A program made the translations under genes and the position numbers. A stretch of 64,000 nucleotides of DNA from Akkermansiaceae bacterium (GTDB lineage Bacteria; Verrucomicrobiota; Verrucomicrobiia; Verrucomicrobiales; DEV007). Within the stretch, counting starts at the first letter, position 1, and the number at the start of each line of letters is the position of its first letter. Shown piece by piece: positions 54,001 to 63,051 of this stretch. The notes under the pieces are model-generated. The model was not told the origin of the DNA, ran no database searches, and saw nothing but the letters and a program-made list of their open reading frames with translations. The DNA is taken from positions 1 through 64,000 of the forward strand of contig JACKQE010000012.1 in assembly GCA_024233005.1 (NCBI GenBank), written 5' to 3'.

Positions 54001-55307
54001 CCCATGTTGCGGAAGAACAATTCCCGGTCGGGGTACCGAAGATGCAGTTCCGTCTCGATCCGTCCGTAGTGGACATCGCGCTCCGCGAGACCGTTGCCAA
54101 TGAGAACGATGCGCTCGCCTTTGGATGGCGGCGCGACAGCCTGGGGACGGGCAGAAGTGGCGGCCGGCGGCTCAGCATTGGGAGCGTGCGGGGGCTGGAC
54201 CGGAGCCTCCTCCAGTTTTTCGTCCTTCTTTGGCTGGTTGCCCGGTTTTGGGCCGTCCTTTTTCGGCTCGGGGTTGGCCAATCCGGTGGCGGGACTGCGG
54301 CCCAGCACGTAGTCGGCAGGCTTCAGATTCCGCTTTTGGTAGTAATCGCTTTTCTGCGCACTGTAAAAGGTGGGCTCGAAAGGATCGACAAAAGCCACAT
54401 CCGCCTTCCCGGGCACTGGCAGCCCCACCAGATGGAACGCCACATTGACCACAAGACGGCGTAGGTCCTCATCCAAAAGATCGACCGAGGCTCCCATGGT
54501 CGTGCAGAATGCGCGGCCTGTGCTTTTGCCATCGGGCGTCGCGTAATCCCGCAACCAGGCCAGGGGCATCATGGGCGAATTCTTGGCACCGGCCACCGCT
54601 TTGGAACCCGGATCCAGACTCTCCGTGACCTCCCCGCGCAACAGGATCGTGGTGGTTTTCGGATCCAGATTGGCAATGCCGTAGACGTCCGTGGGCACGA
54701 AAATCTCCCCCACCCCGCGGAGCACCTCATGCCCCGCCTGAGCGGGCTCCACGATGCCGCGGGTACCCTCGACCTTGTGGCGTCCATGATGGCTGACCCA
54801 TTTCTCTCCCAGAATTTTTAGGCCGAATTCCGACCATTTGAAATCTCCCGTCTTTGCCGGACCGGAAAAGGCATGGGTCGCGGTGCGCAGTCCGATGACC
54901 GGCTTTCCCGCATTGAGAAAGGCCGCGATCGGAGCCAACTGGTCATCCGGAAGCTGGCGGAAACGGGTGCCAATGATCAGGAGATCCGCATTTGCCAACT
55001 CGCCCGTGCCGGGGATGTTCTTCTGGAAATTGGGATCTATGTAGCCACCTTCGGGATTGATGGCGAAAAGCACCACACAATCGAACCCCTGCTTCTGACT
55101 GAGGATTTTCGCCAGCATCGGAAAACTCTCTTCGGTGCGGTATTCCTCATCTCCGGAGATCAGGACGACTTTTTTCCCATTGGCCGATCCGTCTTTGGGA
55201 GGAAAATGAAGCCCTCCCGTATCCAACGCCGGCAGCTTCCCCAAAAAGAGACCAAACAAGCAGAATAGGAACAAGACGCGGGAGCTGAAGAATGACTTCG
55301 AGGGCAT
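51060..55307 (-). CDS. PVC-type mosaic: ThuA + SGNH + heme-binding propeller + HEAT + cytochrome c
   Basis: This 1415-residue exported protein starts with a signal peptide (~1-28). A ThuA-like domain follows (~45-290). After a Pro-rich linker (~335-395) comes an SGNH/GDSL esterase-like domain (~398-620; IGNGLAERD, FFGFNES). Next are the PVC-type propeller with NHL-like strands (~735-1120), HEAT-like repeats (~1130-1290) and a mono-heme cytochrome c domain with CMTCH (about residue 1297). Such proteins are thought to oxidise or cleave extracellular sugars. The ThuA-SGNH fusion at the N-terminus is less common. Confidence 0.9.
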   Translation of the reverse strand: MPSKSFFSSRVLFLFCLFGLFLGKLPALDTGGLHFPPKDGSANGKKVVLISGDEEYRTEESFPMLAKILSQKQGFDCVVLFAINPEGGYIDPNFQKNIPGTGELANADLLIIGTRFRQLPDDQLAPIAAFLNAGKPVIGLRTATHAFSGPAKTGDFKWSEFGLKILGEKWVSHHGRHKVEGTRGIVEPAQAGHEVLRGVGEIFVPTDVYGIANLDPKTTTILLRGEVTESLDPGSKAVAGAKNSPMMPLAWLRDYATPDGKSTGRAFCTTMGASVDLLDEDLRRLVVNVAFHLVGLPVPGKADVAFVDPFEPTFYSAQKSDYYQKRNLKPADYVLGRSPATGLANPEPKKDGPKPGNQPKKDEKLEEAPVQPPHAPNAEPPAATSARPQAVAPPSKGERIVLIGNGLAERDVHYGRIETELHLRYPDRELFFRNMGHVGDTPGFRPHPARVSQWAFPGAEKFHPELSIHNGKGFFPTPDQWLTHLKADTIVAFFGFNESFDGPGRVANFQAELDAWVLHTLGKAYNGKAAPRIVLVSPVAFENLSADRDLPSGEKENANLILYASAIETVAKSHGLTFIDLFTPTKALYAQSQQPLTTGGVVPNDEGYRQIAGILADGLFGKQAHASKAYPAMVHDAVRQKDWFWNNDYNTLNGVHTHGQRYNPFGPQNYPDEFQKTREMAALRDGLIHDIVSGRKNDLDVDDSKTHALPPVPTNYQPSAKNGSETYLYGEDAVKSLTVPEGYKVELFASEKEFPNLANPMQLSFDDQGRLWVAVMPTYPHYRPGDAMPNDKLLIYEDTNGDGKADKETVFADNLHLPIGFEFAPEGVYVSQEPNLVLLRDTNGDDKADSKEIILGGFDTHDTHHAIGAFTADPSGAFMMCEGVFLHSNVETPYGPVRCVDGGFYRYSPQRGQLERTSQLSIPNPWGVAFDAWGQDFFLHTSGTSMNWLLPVSVKPAFGSKTPSTPDLIPSEHKVRPTSGLEIVSSRHFPDDVQGDIILCNAIGFLGIKEHRIEDNGTGWKTSFRQDLLRSSDGNFRPVDLEFAPDGSLYVVDWHNVLIGHMQHNARDPLRDHVHGRIYRITYPSRPLVKPALVEGAPIATLLDNLKEPELRTRYRSRRELRGRPAEEVLPALQAWVARLDKKDPRYEHDVLEALWTTWGLNKTDAGLLRQLLSARDFHARAAAVRVLRYNTHHLTDHVALLEKAATDDQGRVRLEAVVAASWLPDVEAAKKIVALAAGRPLDEWSQNAVKTASDRLAGIAEKPQAEYVTVPPPSYLSPEAKKQFIAGQEVYHREGHCMTCHRGDGNGLPPAFPSIVGSPWVTQDSERLIKMVLYGLMGPLEVNGKKFDGQVPMTPFGGMLKDDEIAAVLTFVRNHFDNKADPIQAEQVKAVRKATAGRLSFYTVEELLKEHPLK

Positions 55308-55473
55308 GGATTGGGAGGGTTGGAAGAATCAGGGAAGGCCATGAAATGGCACAAGGAGCCGAAATCTTACACGCAATGCCATCAAACTGCGAGTCATTGC
55401 AAACCGTGAAGACGGCTCCGAATCGTGACTTTTCTCCCGCCGAACTCACAAAGCGCTTGCTATAGTCGCTAAT

Positions 55474-55501
55474 ATTTCCTAAATACTCACTTTTAGGAAA
55501 T
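55474..55501. promoter_or_regulatory. Perfect 10-bp inverted repeat before the multi-PAS kinase gene
   Basis: ATTTCCTAAA and TTTAGGAAAT are separated by eight bases, ending 20 bases before the start codon. It lies in a distinctly AT-rich leader. It is a good candidate for an operator or for an RNA hairpin that limits translation. Confidence 0.5.
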
Positions 55502-55520
55502 TTCTCAGAGCTGCGGAATC

Positions 55521-58500
55521 GTGGTCAATTCACTGGACCTCTCGAATGCAACCACGACTGCCCTGATAGTGGAGCAGGACGGGGATTCGCGGCAGCGATT
55601 GGCCCGTTTGTTGGAACGGCATGGATTTGAGGTGCAGCAATGTCACTCTGTTTCAAGCGTCCGTTCCCTGTTCTCTTCCCACGATCTGGTGGTGCTGGGT
55701 CACACCCTGCCCGCGAGCGAGTGCAAAGCGATTTCCTACTGGCTCCTCAGTCAAAAAGTAGCGACCCGACCCTTCGTTCTGGTGCTACAAAATGGGGCCA
55801 GTAACCCGACCATCATGGGTCAGGAATTGGTGCATCAAGTTTCAGCCACGGTTCCCGCAGTGGAAGGAGCTCTCGAACGCATCCTTCGGAGAATTGCCCT
55901 GAAACGCAATGCCGAGCGCAACACGCGCCCGGTGCCCGATATGGAACGCCCCGAGGAAGAGCTCTCGGGCGGGCAGAGGAAGACCCCATCGATGATTTTT
56001 GGAGACTCCCTGCTGGACTCCCTGGGCGATCCGGGAATGGAGCCTCCCTCGGATCCCGGAGAAGCACCTTGGAAAGTTCCTGTAACTCCCGGTCCTCCTG
56101 CTTTCGCGACGCCTTCGACGTTCTTTGCCGAGGCCGTCCCATCTGACCCTCTGATGGCCGGACGCGGTCATATCGAGAGGGACAATTCCCCGGCCAATGT
56201 GTTTTCGATCGATGAGGAAGCTGAGGAGGCCAATCTGCCGGAAGCCGCAGCCCCCGTCACCATGGCGACCCTGGTCGCGCCTCCGCCGGGAACCGAGGCG
56301 CCCAGTCCCAAAGGGCCTGAGGGCATTGACACGCCCTGGGAGGGCATTCTCCAAGAAATACAGGGGGCGGTCGTCATCTTGGATGAAAACCAGATCATCC
56401 GTTTCTGCAACCGGGCCTGCCAAGCGCTGCCGGACGGGGGACCTATGGCAGAGTCTCTCGACGACTGGCTCAAGCTGGTCGCCCTGCCCAACCAACCTCT
56501 TGAGGCCTGGCTGACCGGTCTCTGGCGTGACCAGATCCCCCGCATCATCAGCTGCCAGGGCTCCGATGAAGTGTCACCCAGGCATCTGGACTTCCGGCCC
56601 AGCCTGCTTCCTGACGGAGGTCTTGTGGTCACCATCCTGGATGTTTCTGAAACCCACGAAGCCGAACAGGCGCGGGGAAGAATTCAGGGACGATTCAGCG
56701 CCGTCTATGGGGCTTCATCACTGGGAATCGCGCTGGTCGATGACGAGGGCCGTTTGATGGCCACGAATCAAGCCTGTCACGAGTTGACCGGTCTCAGTCA
56801 ATCCGGCAGCACCCCTCCGGACATGCGAGACTGCCTGCCGGAAGAGACTCTCCGAGCCCTGGGGTGGCCGGGAGCGATCAAAGCTGGCAGCAAGAAGGCC
56901 ACTCTCCTGCTCAAAACCAATGGCCAATCGCGGGATGCGCGGGTTTGGCTGGTGCCCTTGGAGGAACCGGTAGAGGACTTGGCCAGCGCCCGGGCGGTCT
57001 TGTTCATGGAAGATTTGAGCGGTGAGACACGGCTCCGCAGCGAACTGGAAATGAGCCAATGGCAGAATGGCGCCCTCATCCGGAGCCTGCCCGACCTGCT
57101 GCTGCTGGTGAGCGAAAATGGCCTGCTTCGCGATGTCGTGGCCCCACCGGAGCATGCTCTCGCCCCCGCTTCCGGACCGCTCGATGGGGAGACAGTGGCC
57201 ATGCAGTTTCCCGGAATCTCCCCATCCCTTGGCGAAGCGGTATCAGAATGCCGGGAAACCGGGCGAATGGCATTGCGTGAGATCATCCAGGAAGGCAAGG
57301 AGGGGAGGCCGCACCGGTTCCAAATCCGCGTCGCCCATTCCGGAGCGGATGAGTTTGTCGCTCTGGTCCGTGATGCTGGTCCCGTGGCGCCAGAGCCGGA
57401 TCCCAAAGCGATCGCGGAACTCCCCCCGGAACCCAAGTCCACGGAGTCAAGCGAACCGGTCGTGGCTGAGACCATCACCGAATCTTCAGCGGAAAAGCCT
57501 GCCACCGAGGCGCCGGCTCAGCCGATCCCGGCTCCCGTCACGCCTCCCTGGGAACGGGCGCTTTTCGCCCATTTCCCTGACGGATTAATCCTCGCGGATT
57601 TGCGCGGCCGCATCCTGAAAATCAATCCCGCTTTGGAGAAAGCTCTGGGATTCTCTGGATCAACGGTCGAAGGCAAACGCCTCGCCCATCTGTATGGAGG
57701 CAGCAACGCCACCGCCTTCAATCGGGAGGTATCCGAGGGACTGTCCCGCTTCCGGCGATGGGAAGGCCAAGTCTTCGCCCGAACCCGAACCGGCACGGAG
57801 CAACCCGTTTGGGTGACCTTTGTCCCCTTGGAACCGGAGTCCGGACCCAAACTCATTCTGGGCCTCCAGCGGCATGTCCCACCCGTTCCCGATCCCCCTC
57901 CTGAAGCAGTTCCAGTTCCGCGGCCTGAACCGCAGCCAGCCGCCAATGAAAGCTCCCGGGAGCATCCCCCCGCGCTCCTTTCGCCAATCGACCAAATGGA
58001 ACTGGAGCGCCAACAGCACCGCTACCGGAACCAGCTGCAAACGCTCTCCGCCCTGCTCCATCTCGAAACCGAAAGCGATGAGCCCGGAGCATTCCCACCG
58101 ACCTTGATCCGGGAACTGCGCAAACAATCCTGGCGATTGTTGGCCTTTGCCAGGCTGCAGGAGATTTCCACCAACGAAAAGGGGCTCATCCCACTGGCAC
58201 CCTTCATCCAGGCGTTGATCAACGAAATCATCCGCCCGACGCCCGCGGAGGCGCTCCGCGTGGAAATATCCGCCCGTTATGCCGACGCCGTCCTCGAAGA
58301 CATCGCGGCATCCGCCTTTGGATTGCTCTGCGTGGAAATGTTAGCCCGGATCCGGGAAGCCCTCGACACGAGACGTGACGGACGCGGCCGGGTGGAGGTT
58401 TCCGTGTCCAAACACCAGGGCGAAATCATTTTTGAACTCAGCGGATCCGCCGTGCTGGGTGGCCCCGGAATCACATCCCTCGGCCAGAGCAGCGTGGCCA

Positions 58501-58628
58501 TGGGACTGTTGCGACAACTCGGGGCCACCCTGGAAGAGGCTCCCCAGAGTTCAACCATGCTGGCTTACCGACTCCGAATCCCCCTTGAAATGGGACCGAA
58601 CGACGGAGCAGATCCCCGACCGGCTTAA
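55521..58628 (+). CDS. Multi-PAS kinase-like protein with degenerate receiver and HisKA_2-type dimerisation domain
   Basis: This 1035-residue soluble protein starts with a receiver-like fold (~14-125) in which the phospho-acceptor position reads LVVLGHTLP, so the Asp is lost. After a low-complexity linker (~140-270) come about four PAS-like domains (~275-380, ~385-495, ~510-620, ~680-790). A HisKA_2/HWE-like helix pair follows, with His833 in QQHRYRNQLQTLSALL, and a C-terminal ATPase-like region (~930-1030). The N box Asn is not evident there. It may be a reduced or pseudo-kinase. Convergent with the LprI-like gene, sharing TTAA. Confidence 0.82.
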   Translation: MVNSLDLSNATTTALIVEQDGDSRQRLARLLERHGFEVQQCHSVSSVRSLFSSHDLVVLGHTLPASECKAISYWLLSQKVATRPFVLVLQNGASNPTIMGQELVHQVSATVPAVEGALERILRRIALKRNAERNTRPVPDMERPEEELSGGQRKTPSMIFGDSLLDSLGDPGMEPPSDPGEAPWKVPVTPGPPAFATPSTFFAEAVPSDPLMAGRGHIERDNSPANVFSIDEEAEEANLPEAAAPVTMATLVAPPPGTEAPSPKGPEGIDTPWEGILQEIQGAVVILDENQIIRFCNRACQALPDGGPMAESLDDWLKLVALPNQPLEAWLTGLWRDQIPRIISCQGSDEVSPRHLDFRPSLLPDGGLVVTILDVSETHEAEQARGRIQGRFSAVYGASSLGIALVDDEGRLMATNQACHELTGLSQSGSTPPDMRDCLPEETLRALGWPGAIKAGSKKATLLLKTNGQSRDARVWLVPLEEPVEDLASARAVLFMEDLSGETRLRSELEMSQWQNGALIRSLPDLLLLVSENGLLRDVVAPPEHALAPASGPLDGETVAMQFPGISPSLGEAVSECRETGRMALREIIQEGKEGRPHRFQIRVAHSGADEFVALVRDAGPVAPEPDPKAIAELPPEPKSTESSEPVVAETITESSAEKPATEAPAQPIPAPVTPPWERALFAHFPDGLILADLRGRILKINPALEKALGFSGSTVEGKRLAHLYGGSNATAFNREVSEGLSRFRRWEGQVFARTRTGTEQPVWVTFVPLEPESGPKLILGLQRHVPPVPDPPPEAVPVPRPEPQPAANESSREHPPALLSPIDQMELERQQHRYRNQLQTLSALLHLETESDEPGAFPPTLIRELRKQSWRLLAFARLQEISTNEKGLIPLAPFIQALINEIIRPTPAEALRVEISARYADAVLEDIAASAFGLLCVEMLARIREALDTRRDGRGRVEVSVSKHQGEIIFELSGSAVLGGPGITSLGQSSVAMGLLRQLGATLEEAPQSSTMLAYRLRIPLEMGPNDGADPRPA

Positions 58629-59056
58629 TAGCCGGAGTCATCCATGATGCCCAGCGTGCGTTCCAGAGCCAGAGTGCGCTCGCGGGTGATCCTCATTTTG
58701 GCGTAGCGGAAAGGGTTGTTCCACATGGTGCCTCTGACCCCTTCCTGCAACGCGTCTAGTCGTTGGTATTCCGCATCGCGGAAATCGATCCATTTTCTCT
58801 GGGCTGTCTTCATGGAGTCGAGCGCGTTTCCTTTCAGCCGGCCGGTGATGGCCCGGTAGATCCGGTTCAGTTCCGTGTCCCAGTATTTCTCCGCCCAGTC
58901 CAGAGTCTCCCGGGTCTTGACATCGTCACCCTCGGTTTTCGCAAATTCCTCCCTCTCCCGCCGCTCCAAAGGGCTGAGCGCGGGCTCGTCGGCATCGGAG
59001 GGAAGCAGGATCGCGGTAACCAAAAAGAGAAAGAGTGGGAATACGGGTACTTTCAT
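58625..59056 (-). CDS. LprI-like exported protein
   Basis: This 143-residue protein has a signal peptide (MKVPVFPLFLFLVTAIL) and an LprI N-terminal-type domain. It shows LDWAEKYWDTELNRIYRAI, then KTAQRKWIDFRDAEYQRLDA, the pattern of this family's lysozyme-inhibitor-like domain. The conserved Cys residues of the family are absent. The stop codon overlaps that of the convergent kinase-like gene within TTAA. The start is chosen at the signal peptide. Confidence 0.8.
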   Translation of the reverse strand: MKVPVFPLFLFLVTAILLPSDADEPALSPLERREREEFAKTEGDDVKTRETLDWAEKYWDTELNRIYRAITGRLKGNALDSMKTAQRKWIDFRDAEYQRLDALQEGVRGTMWNNPFRYAKMRITRERTLALERTLGIMDDSGY

Positions 59057-59180
59057 AGGAACAAGGTAGGATGACAGCATGCCGACAGGGCCACGAAAAC
59101 GCAAGAAAAAGCAGGCTCTTGAGGACAATCCGGTTGGAGGTTGAAGGCCCGGGTTGACCGGTGTAAAGAAGCACCCTCCC

Positions 59181-60632
59181 ATGCCACCACCCTACTCCTC
59201 CACTCCACGTCACCGGGACTACGATGCCGTGATTGTCGGCTCCGGTCCCAATGGCTTGGCCGCCGCCATCACCCTGGCCCGCGAAGGCTGGCGCACCCTC
59301 GTGGTGGAAGGTCACCTCACCCCAGGAGGAGGTCTCCGCACCGATGAGGGGACATTGCCGGGATTCCACCATGATGTCTGCTCGGCAGTGCACCCGATGG
59401 GGATCAGTTCGCCCTTTTTCCAGACCTTGGATCTCGAAGCCCATGGCTTGGAGTGGGTCCAACCCGAGATTGCCCTGGCCCACCCTTTCGATGACGGTAC
59501 CGCCGCTGTGATGCACCACAGTTTGGAAGCCACCGCAGACGGACTGGGACGCGACGGAGCGGCCTACCGCAGACTCCTCGGCCCATTGGTGGAGCGGATG
59601 GACATCCTGTTTGACGAGCTGCTGGGACCGGCCAGATTGCCAAAGCATCCCCTCGCGATGCTGCACTTCGGTCTCCGCGCTTTGCCCTCGGCGCTCAGTC
59701 TGGCTCGCGGCTGGTTCTCCGAGGAACCGGCCCGCGCCCTCATCGCCGGGAATGCCGCCCATTCCGTGCTCCCACTGGACCTTCCGCTGGCAACCTCCGC
59801 GATCGGTCTCATGCTGATGGCGGCCGGCCACAAAAATGGCTGGCCGGTGGTGCGGGGCGGGTCCGGGCAATTGGCCAAGGCCCTCGTGGCGTGTCTGGAA
59901 AGCCTTGGCGGCGAGATCGTCTGCGGGTGGCCGGTCCGAAGCATCGAGGACTTGCCCGAAGCCCGTGCCTACTTCTTCGACACCTCTCCCTCCTCTCTGG
60001 CCCGACTGGCGGCGTCCCGTCTCCCGAAAGGATACCAAAGGCAACTCCGTCGCTACCGCCATGGACCGGGTGTTTTCAAGATCGATTATGCTCTGGACGG
60101 CCCCATTCCCTGGCGGTCGGAAGAGTGCCGACGCGCCGGAACGGTTCACGTCGGCGGATGTCTCGATGAAGTGGTCGTGGCGGAGCGGGCTCCCTGGCAA
60201 GGACGGCATTCTGCACGTCCCTTTGTGCTTCTCGCCCAGCAGAGCCTTTGTGACCCCACCCGCGCCCCGGCCGGAAAGCACACGGCATGGGCCTATTGTC
60301 ACGTCCCGTCGGGATCCACCGAGGACTGCCGTAGCGCCGTGGAGTCACAGATTGAGCGTTTCGCCCCGAGGTTCCGCGACCGGATTCTCGCCTCCCGGGT
60401 TCTGAACTGTGCGGATTATGAAAGCTACAACCCCAACCTCATTGGCGGCGATATCGTCGGCGGGGTGGCTGACTGGCGCCAGCTTCTGACGCGGCCGGTA
60501 GTGTCCCTGAAACCCTACGTCACCCCGGCGAAGGGGATTTTCCTCTGCAGTGCCTCTACCCCGCCGGGAGGAGGCGTCCATGGCATGTGCGGATGGTGGG
60601 CGGCCCGGATGGCCTTAGACCAACACCGATGA
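59181..60632 (+). CDS. CrtI/PYROXD2-like FAD-dependent oxidoreductase
   Basis: This 483-residue flavoprotein has the dinucleotide-binding motif VIVGSGPNGLAAAITLAREG near the N-terminus, then GGGLRTDEGTLPGFHHDV. It closes with STPPGGGVHGMCGWWAA, the C-terminal FAD-contact pattern of phytoene desaturase-like proteins. The family dehydrogenates or isomerises polyenes, or acts on unknown substrates (PYROXD2). No other carotenoid gene is seen here. The ATG at 59181 is used; a TTG at 59154 is in frame. Confidence 0.85.
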   Translation: MPPPYSSTPRHRDYDAVIVGSGPNGLAAAITLAREGWRTLVVEGHLTPGGGLRTDEGTLPGFHHDVCSAVHPMGISSPFFQTLDLEAHGLEWVQPEIALAHPFDDGTAAVMHHSLEATADGLGRDGAAYRRLLGPLVERMDILFDELLGPARLPKHPLAMLHFGLRALPSALSLARGWFSEEPARALIAGNAAHSVLPLDLPLATSAIGLMLMAAGHKNGWPVVRGGSGQLAKALVACLESLGGEIVCGWPVRSIEDLPEARAYFFDTSPSSLARLAASRLPKGYQRQLRRYRHGPGVFKIDYALDGPIPWRSEECRRAGTVHVGGCLDEVVVAERAPWQGRHSARPFVLLAQQSLCDPTRAPAGKHTAWAYCHVPSGSTEDCRSAVESQIERFAPRFRDRILASRVLNCADYESYNPNLIGGDIVGGVADWRQLLTRPVVSLKPYVTPAKGIFLCSASTPPGGGVHGMCGWWAARMALDQHR

Positions 60633-60774
60633 CTCCGGCTGCCGGAAGGTGCTCCAAGCCCATCTTTGGCAACCCGGCGGAGCCTTCCGATCCTTCCCTG
60701 TCATGGCAAATGATTGACATTCGCCGATTTAGAGGTCCCATTGGACCTCACCCATTTCCCCACCCACCTTCCCC

Positions 60775-61689
60775 ATGGACACCGCTCCCGTAACTCCCGC
60801 CCGCCTGCGCTCTTCTGTCATAGCCGTGCCGCCTCTGGCCCGTCACGCGGATGGTTCCCTCAACCCCGGAGCCAATGAACGGCTTATCCACCACATTGAG
60901 GCGGGAGGCGTCAACATTCTCCTCTACGGCGGAAACGCCAACCTCTACCATGTGCGTCCCTCGGAGTACCGTTCCCTGCTGGAAATGCTCACCCAACTGG
61001 CGGGCCCTGACACCCTGATCACCCCCTCTGTCGGACCCGCCTACGGACTCATGATGGATCAGGCGGAAATTGCCCGCAGTTTCGACTTTCCCACAGTCAT
61101 GGTGCTTCCCCAGAGCGGAATCACCACGCCCGCCGGCGCGGAGGAAGGCATCCGCCACTTTGCGCGGGCATACGGGCGCCCGGTCGTCGTCTACATCAAA
61201 CAGGAAGGCTATCTGAACCCCGAGAATGTGGCCCGCCTCGCGGATGAAGGCCTGGTTTCCTGGGTGAAATACGCCATCGTGCGCGAGAATCCGGCCGTCG
61301 ACCCCTACCTCGACGAACTGGTCAAAATCGTCGATCCATCCCTCATCGTCAGCGGGATTGGTGAACAACCCGCGATCATTCACTTGCGGAATTTCGGCAT
61401 CAATGGTTTCACCGCCGGGTGTGTCTGTGTCCGCCCGGATCTCAGTCAGGCCATGCTGAGGCACATCATCGCCGGAGATATCGCGGCGGCGGAGAGAATC
61501 CGGTCCATCTTCGTCCCGTTGGAGGACCTGAGGAACAGCATCAATCCCATCCGCGTGCTGCATGAAGCTGTCGCTCTGGCAGGCATTGCCGAAACGGGGC
61601 CGCTCCAGCCTTTGATGTCCAATTTGGCTTCCTCCGACGTCCCTGCGGTCGCCGAAGCGGCCCGGGCGCTGCTCGCCGCCACGCTCTGA
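60775..61689 (+). CDS. DapA/NAL-family class I aldolase
   Basis: This 304-residue TIM-barrel enzyme has the Schiff-base Lys in WVKYAIVREN (about residue 164) and a Tyr in VVVYIKQEGYL. The N-terminal region VNILLYGGNANLYH replaces the usual GTTGE. Family members condense or split pyruvate-containing sugars. The start is inferred from length. Its exact substrate is not clear. It precedes a saccharopine/carboxynorspermidine dehydrogenase-like gene on the same strand by 131 bases. Confidence 0.85.
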   Translation: MDTAPVTPARLRSSVIAVPPLARHADGSLNPGANERLIHHIEAGGVNILLYGGNANLYHVRPSEYRSLLEMLTQLAGPDTLITPSVGPAYGLMMDQAEIARSFDFPTVMVLPQSGITTPAGAEEGIRHFARAYGRPVVVYIKQEGYLNPENVARLADEGLVSWVKYAIVRENPAVDPYLDELVKIVDPSLIVSGIGEQPAIIHLRNFGINGFTAGCVCVRPDLSQAMLRHIIAGDIAAAERIRSIFVPLEDLRNSINPIRVLHEAVALAGIAETGPLQPLMSNLASSDVPAVAEAARALLAATL

Positions 61690-61820
61690 ACCGTCCGGGA
61701 ACATCTCCTGCCGGTTGCGGGGATGGTGTCACCGCCTTTTCTTGACAAGCCTTGCCCTGCGCGGACCGTTCCCGGCTGACCTTTCTGCATCCCTTGATCC
61801 CCCATCCTGATCCAGCCCAC

Positions 61821-63044
61821 ATGAAAAAAGTTCTCATCGTTGGAGCCGGCGGCGTCGGCAACGTCGTTGTCCACAAATGCGCCCAATTGCCGGAAGTCTT
61901 CGGTGAAGTTTGGCACGCCAGCCGCACCGTGTCCCGTTGCGAAGCCATCGCCCGTGATGTGGAGGCCTCGACCGGGGTCAAGGTCCACACCGCCGCCCTT
62001 GATGCCGACAATGTCGCGGAAACGGTCGCACTCTTGAAACGTATCCAACCGGATGTGCTCATCAATGTGGCCCTTCCCTACCAGGACCTCACGCTCATGG
62101 ACGCGTGCCTTGAAGCCGGCGTGCACTACATCGACACCGCGAATTACGAACCGCCGGATGAAGCCAAATTCGAATACAAATGGCAGTGGGCCTACCAGGA
62201 GCGCTTCGAGAAGGCAGGCCTGACTGCCCTGCTGGGTGCCGGCTTCGATCCCGGCGTGACCAACATCTACTGCGCCTACGCCTTGAAGCACTTTTTCGAC
62301 GAGATCCACACCGTGGACATTCTCGATGCCAATGCCGGAGATCATGGGTATGCCTTCGCCACGAACTTCAATCCTGAGATCAACATCCGTGAAATCACGT
62401 CCAACGGGCGTTACTGGGAACAGGGAGAATGGAAAGTCACCAACCCCATGCAGTTTCATCAACCGTTCGTATTCCCCCATCCTGAAGTCGGCACCAAGGA
62501 CATCTATCTCCTCTACCACGAGGAGCTGGAAAGCCTCGTCAAACATTTGCCGGGACTGCGCCGCATCCGCTTTTGGATGACTTTTTCCGAACGCTACCTG
62601 ACCCATCTCCGCGTGCTGGAGAATGTGGGAATGACCTCCATCGAACCAGTCGAGTTCCAAGGAAGCCAGATCATCCCCCTGCAGTTCCTCAAGGCCGTGC
62701 TGCCAGACCCGGCCTCGCTTGGACCACGCACCAAAGGGAAGACCTGCATCGGTTGCCTCATCGACGGCACCAAAAACGGCCAACGGGTCACCAAATACCT
62801 CTACAACGTCTGCGACCATCAGGAGTGCTACCGGGAAGTGAAGTCCCAGGCCATCTCCTACACCACCGGAGTGCCCGCCATGATCGCCGGCAAGCAGCTC
62901 CTGGAAGGGGGCGACTGGCGCAAGCCGGGGGTCTGGAATGTGGAGCAACTCGACCCCGACGGCTTCATGCAGGACCTGAACCGCTATGGCCTGCCCTGGG
63001 AGATCGTCGACGCCGATCCCTCCATGATTCCCATCCATCCCTGA
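61821..63044 (+). CDS. Carboxynorspermidine/saccharopine dehydrogenase-family protein
   Basis: This 407-residue NAD(P)-dependent enzyme has a Rossmann motif VLIVGAGGVGNVVVHKCAQL at the N-terminus and family features DTANYEPPDEA, GAGFDPGVTNIYCAYA and DANAGDHGY. This set is typical of carboxynorspermidine dehydrogenase, which makes carboxy(nor)spermidine from aspartate semialdehyde and a diamine. No decarboxylase (nspC) is in this window. It is followed after seven bases by the FAD oxidoreductase. Confidence 0.9.
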   Translation: MKKVLIVGAGGVGNVVVHKCAQLPEVFGEVWHASRTVSRCEAIARDVEASTGVKVHTAALDADNVAETVALLKRIQPDVLINVALPYQDLTLMDACLEAGVHYIDTANYEPPDEAKFEYKWQWAYQERFEKAGLTALLGAGFDPGVTNIYCAYALKHFFDEIHTVDILDANAGDHGYAFATNFNPEINIREITSNGRYWEQGEWKVTNPMQFHQPFVFPHPEVGTKDIYLLYHEELESLVKHLPGLRRIRFWMTFSERYLTHLRVLENVGMTSIEPVEFQGSQIIPLQFLKAVLPDPASLGPRTKGKTCIGCLIDGTKNGQRVTKYLYNVCDHQECYREVKSQAISYTTGVPAMIAGKQLLEGGDWRKPGVWNVEQLDPDGFMQDLNRYGLPWEIVDADPSMIPIHP

Positions 63045-63051
63045 TCCCCCA

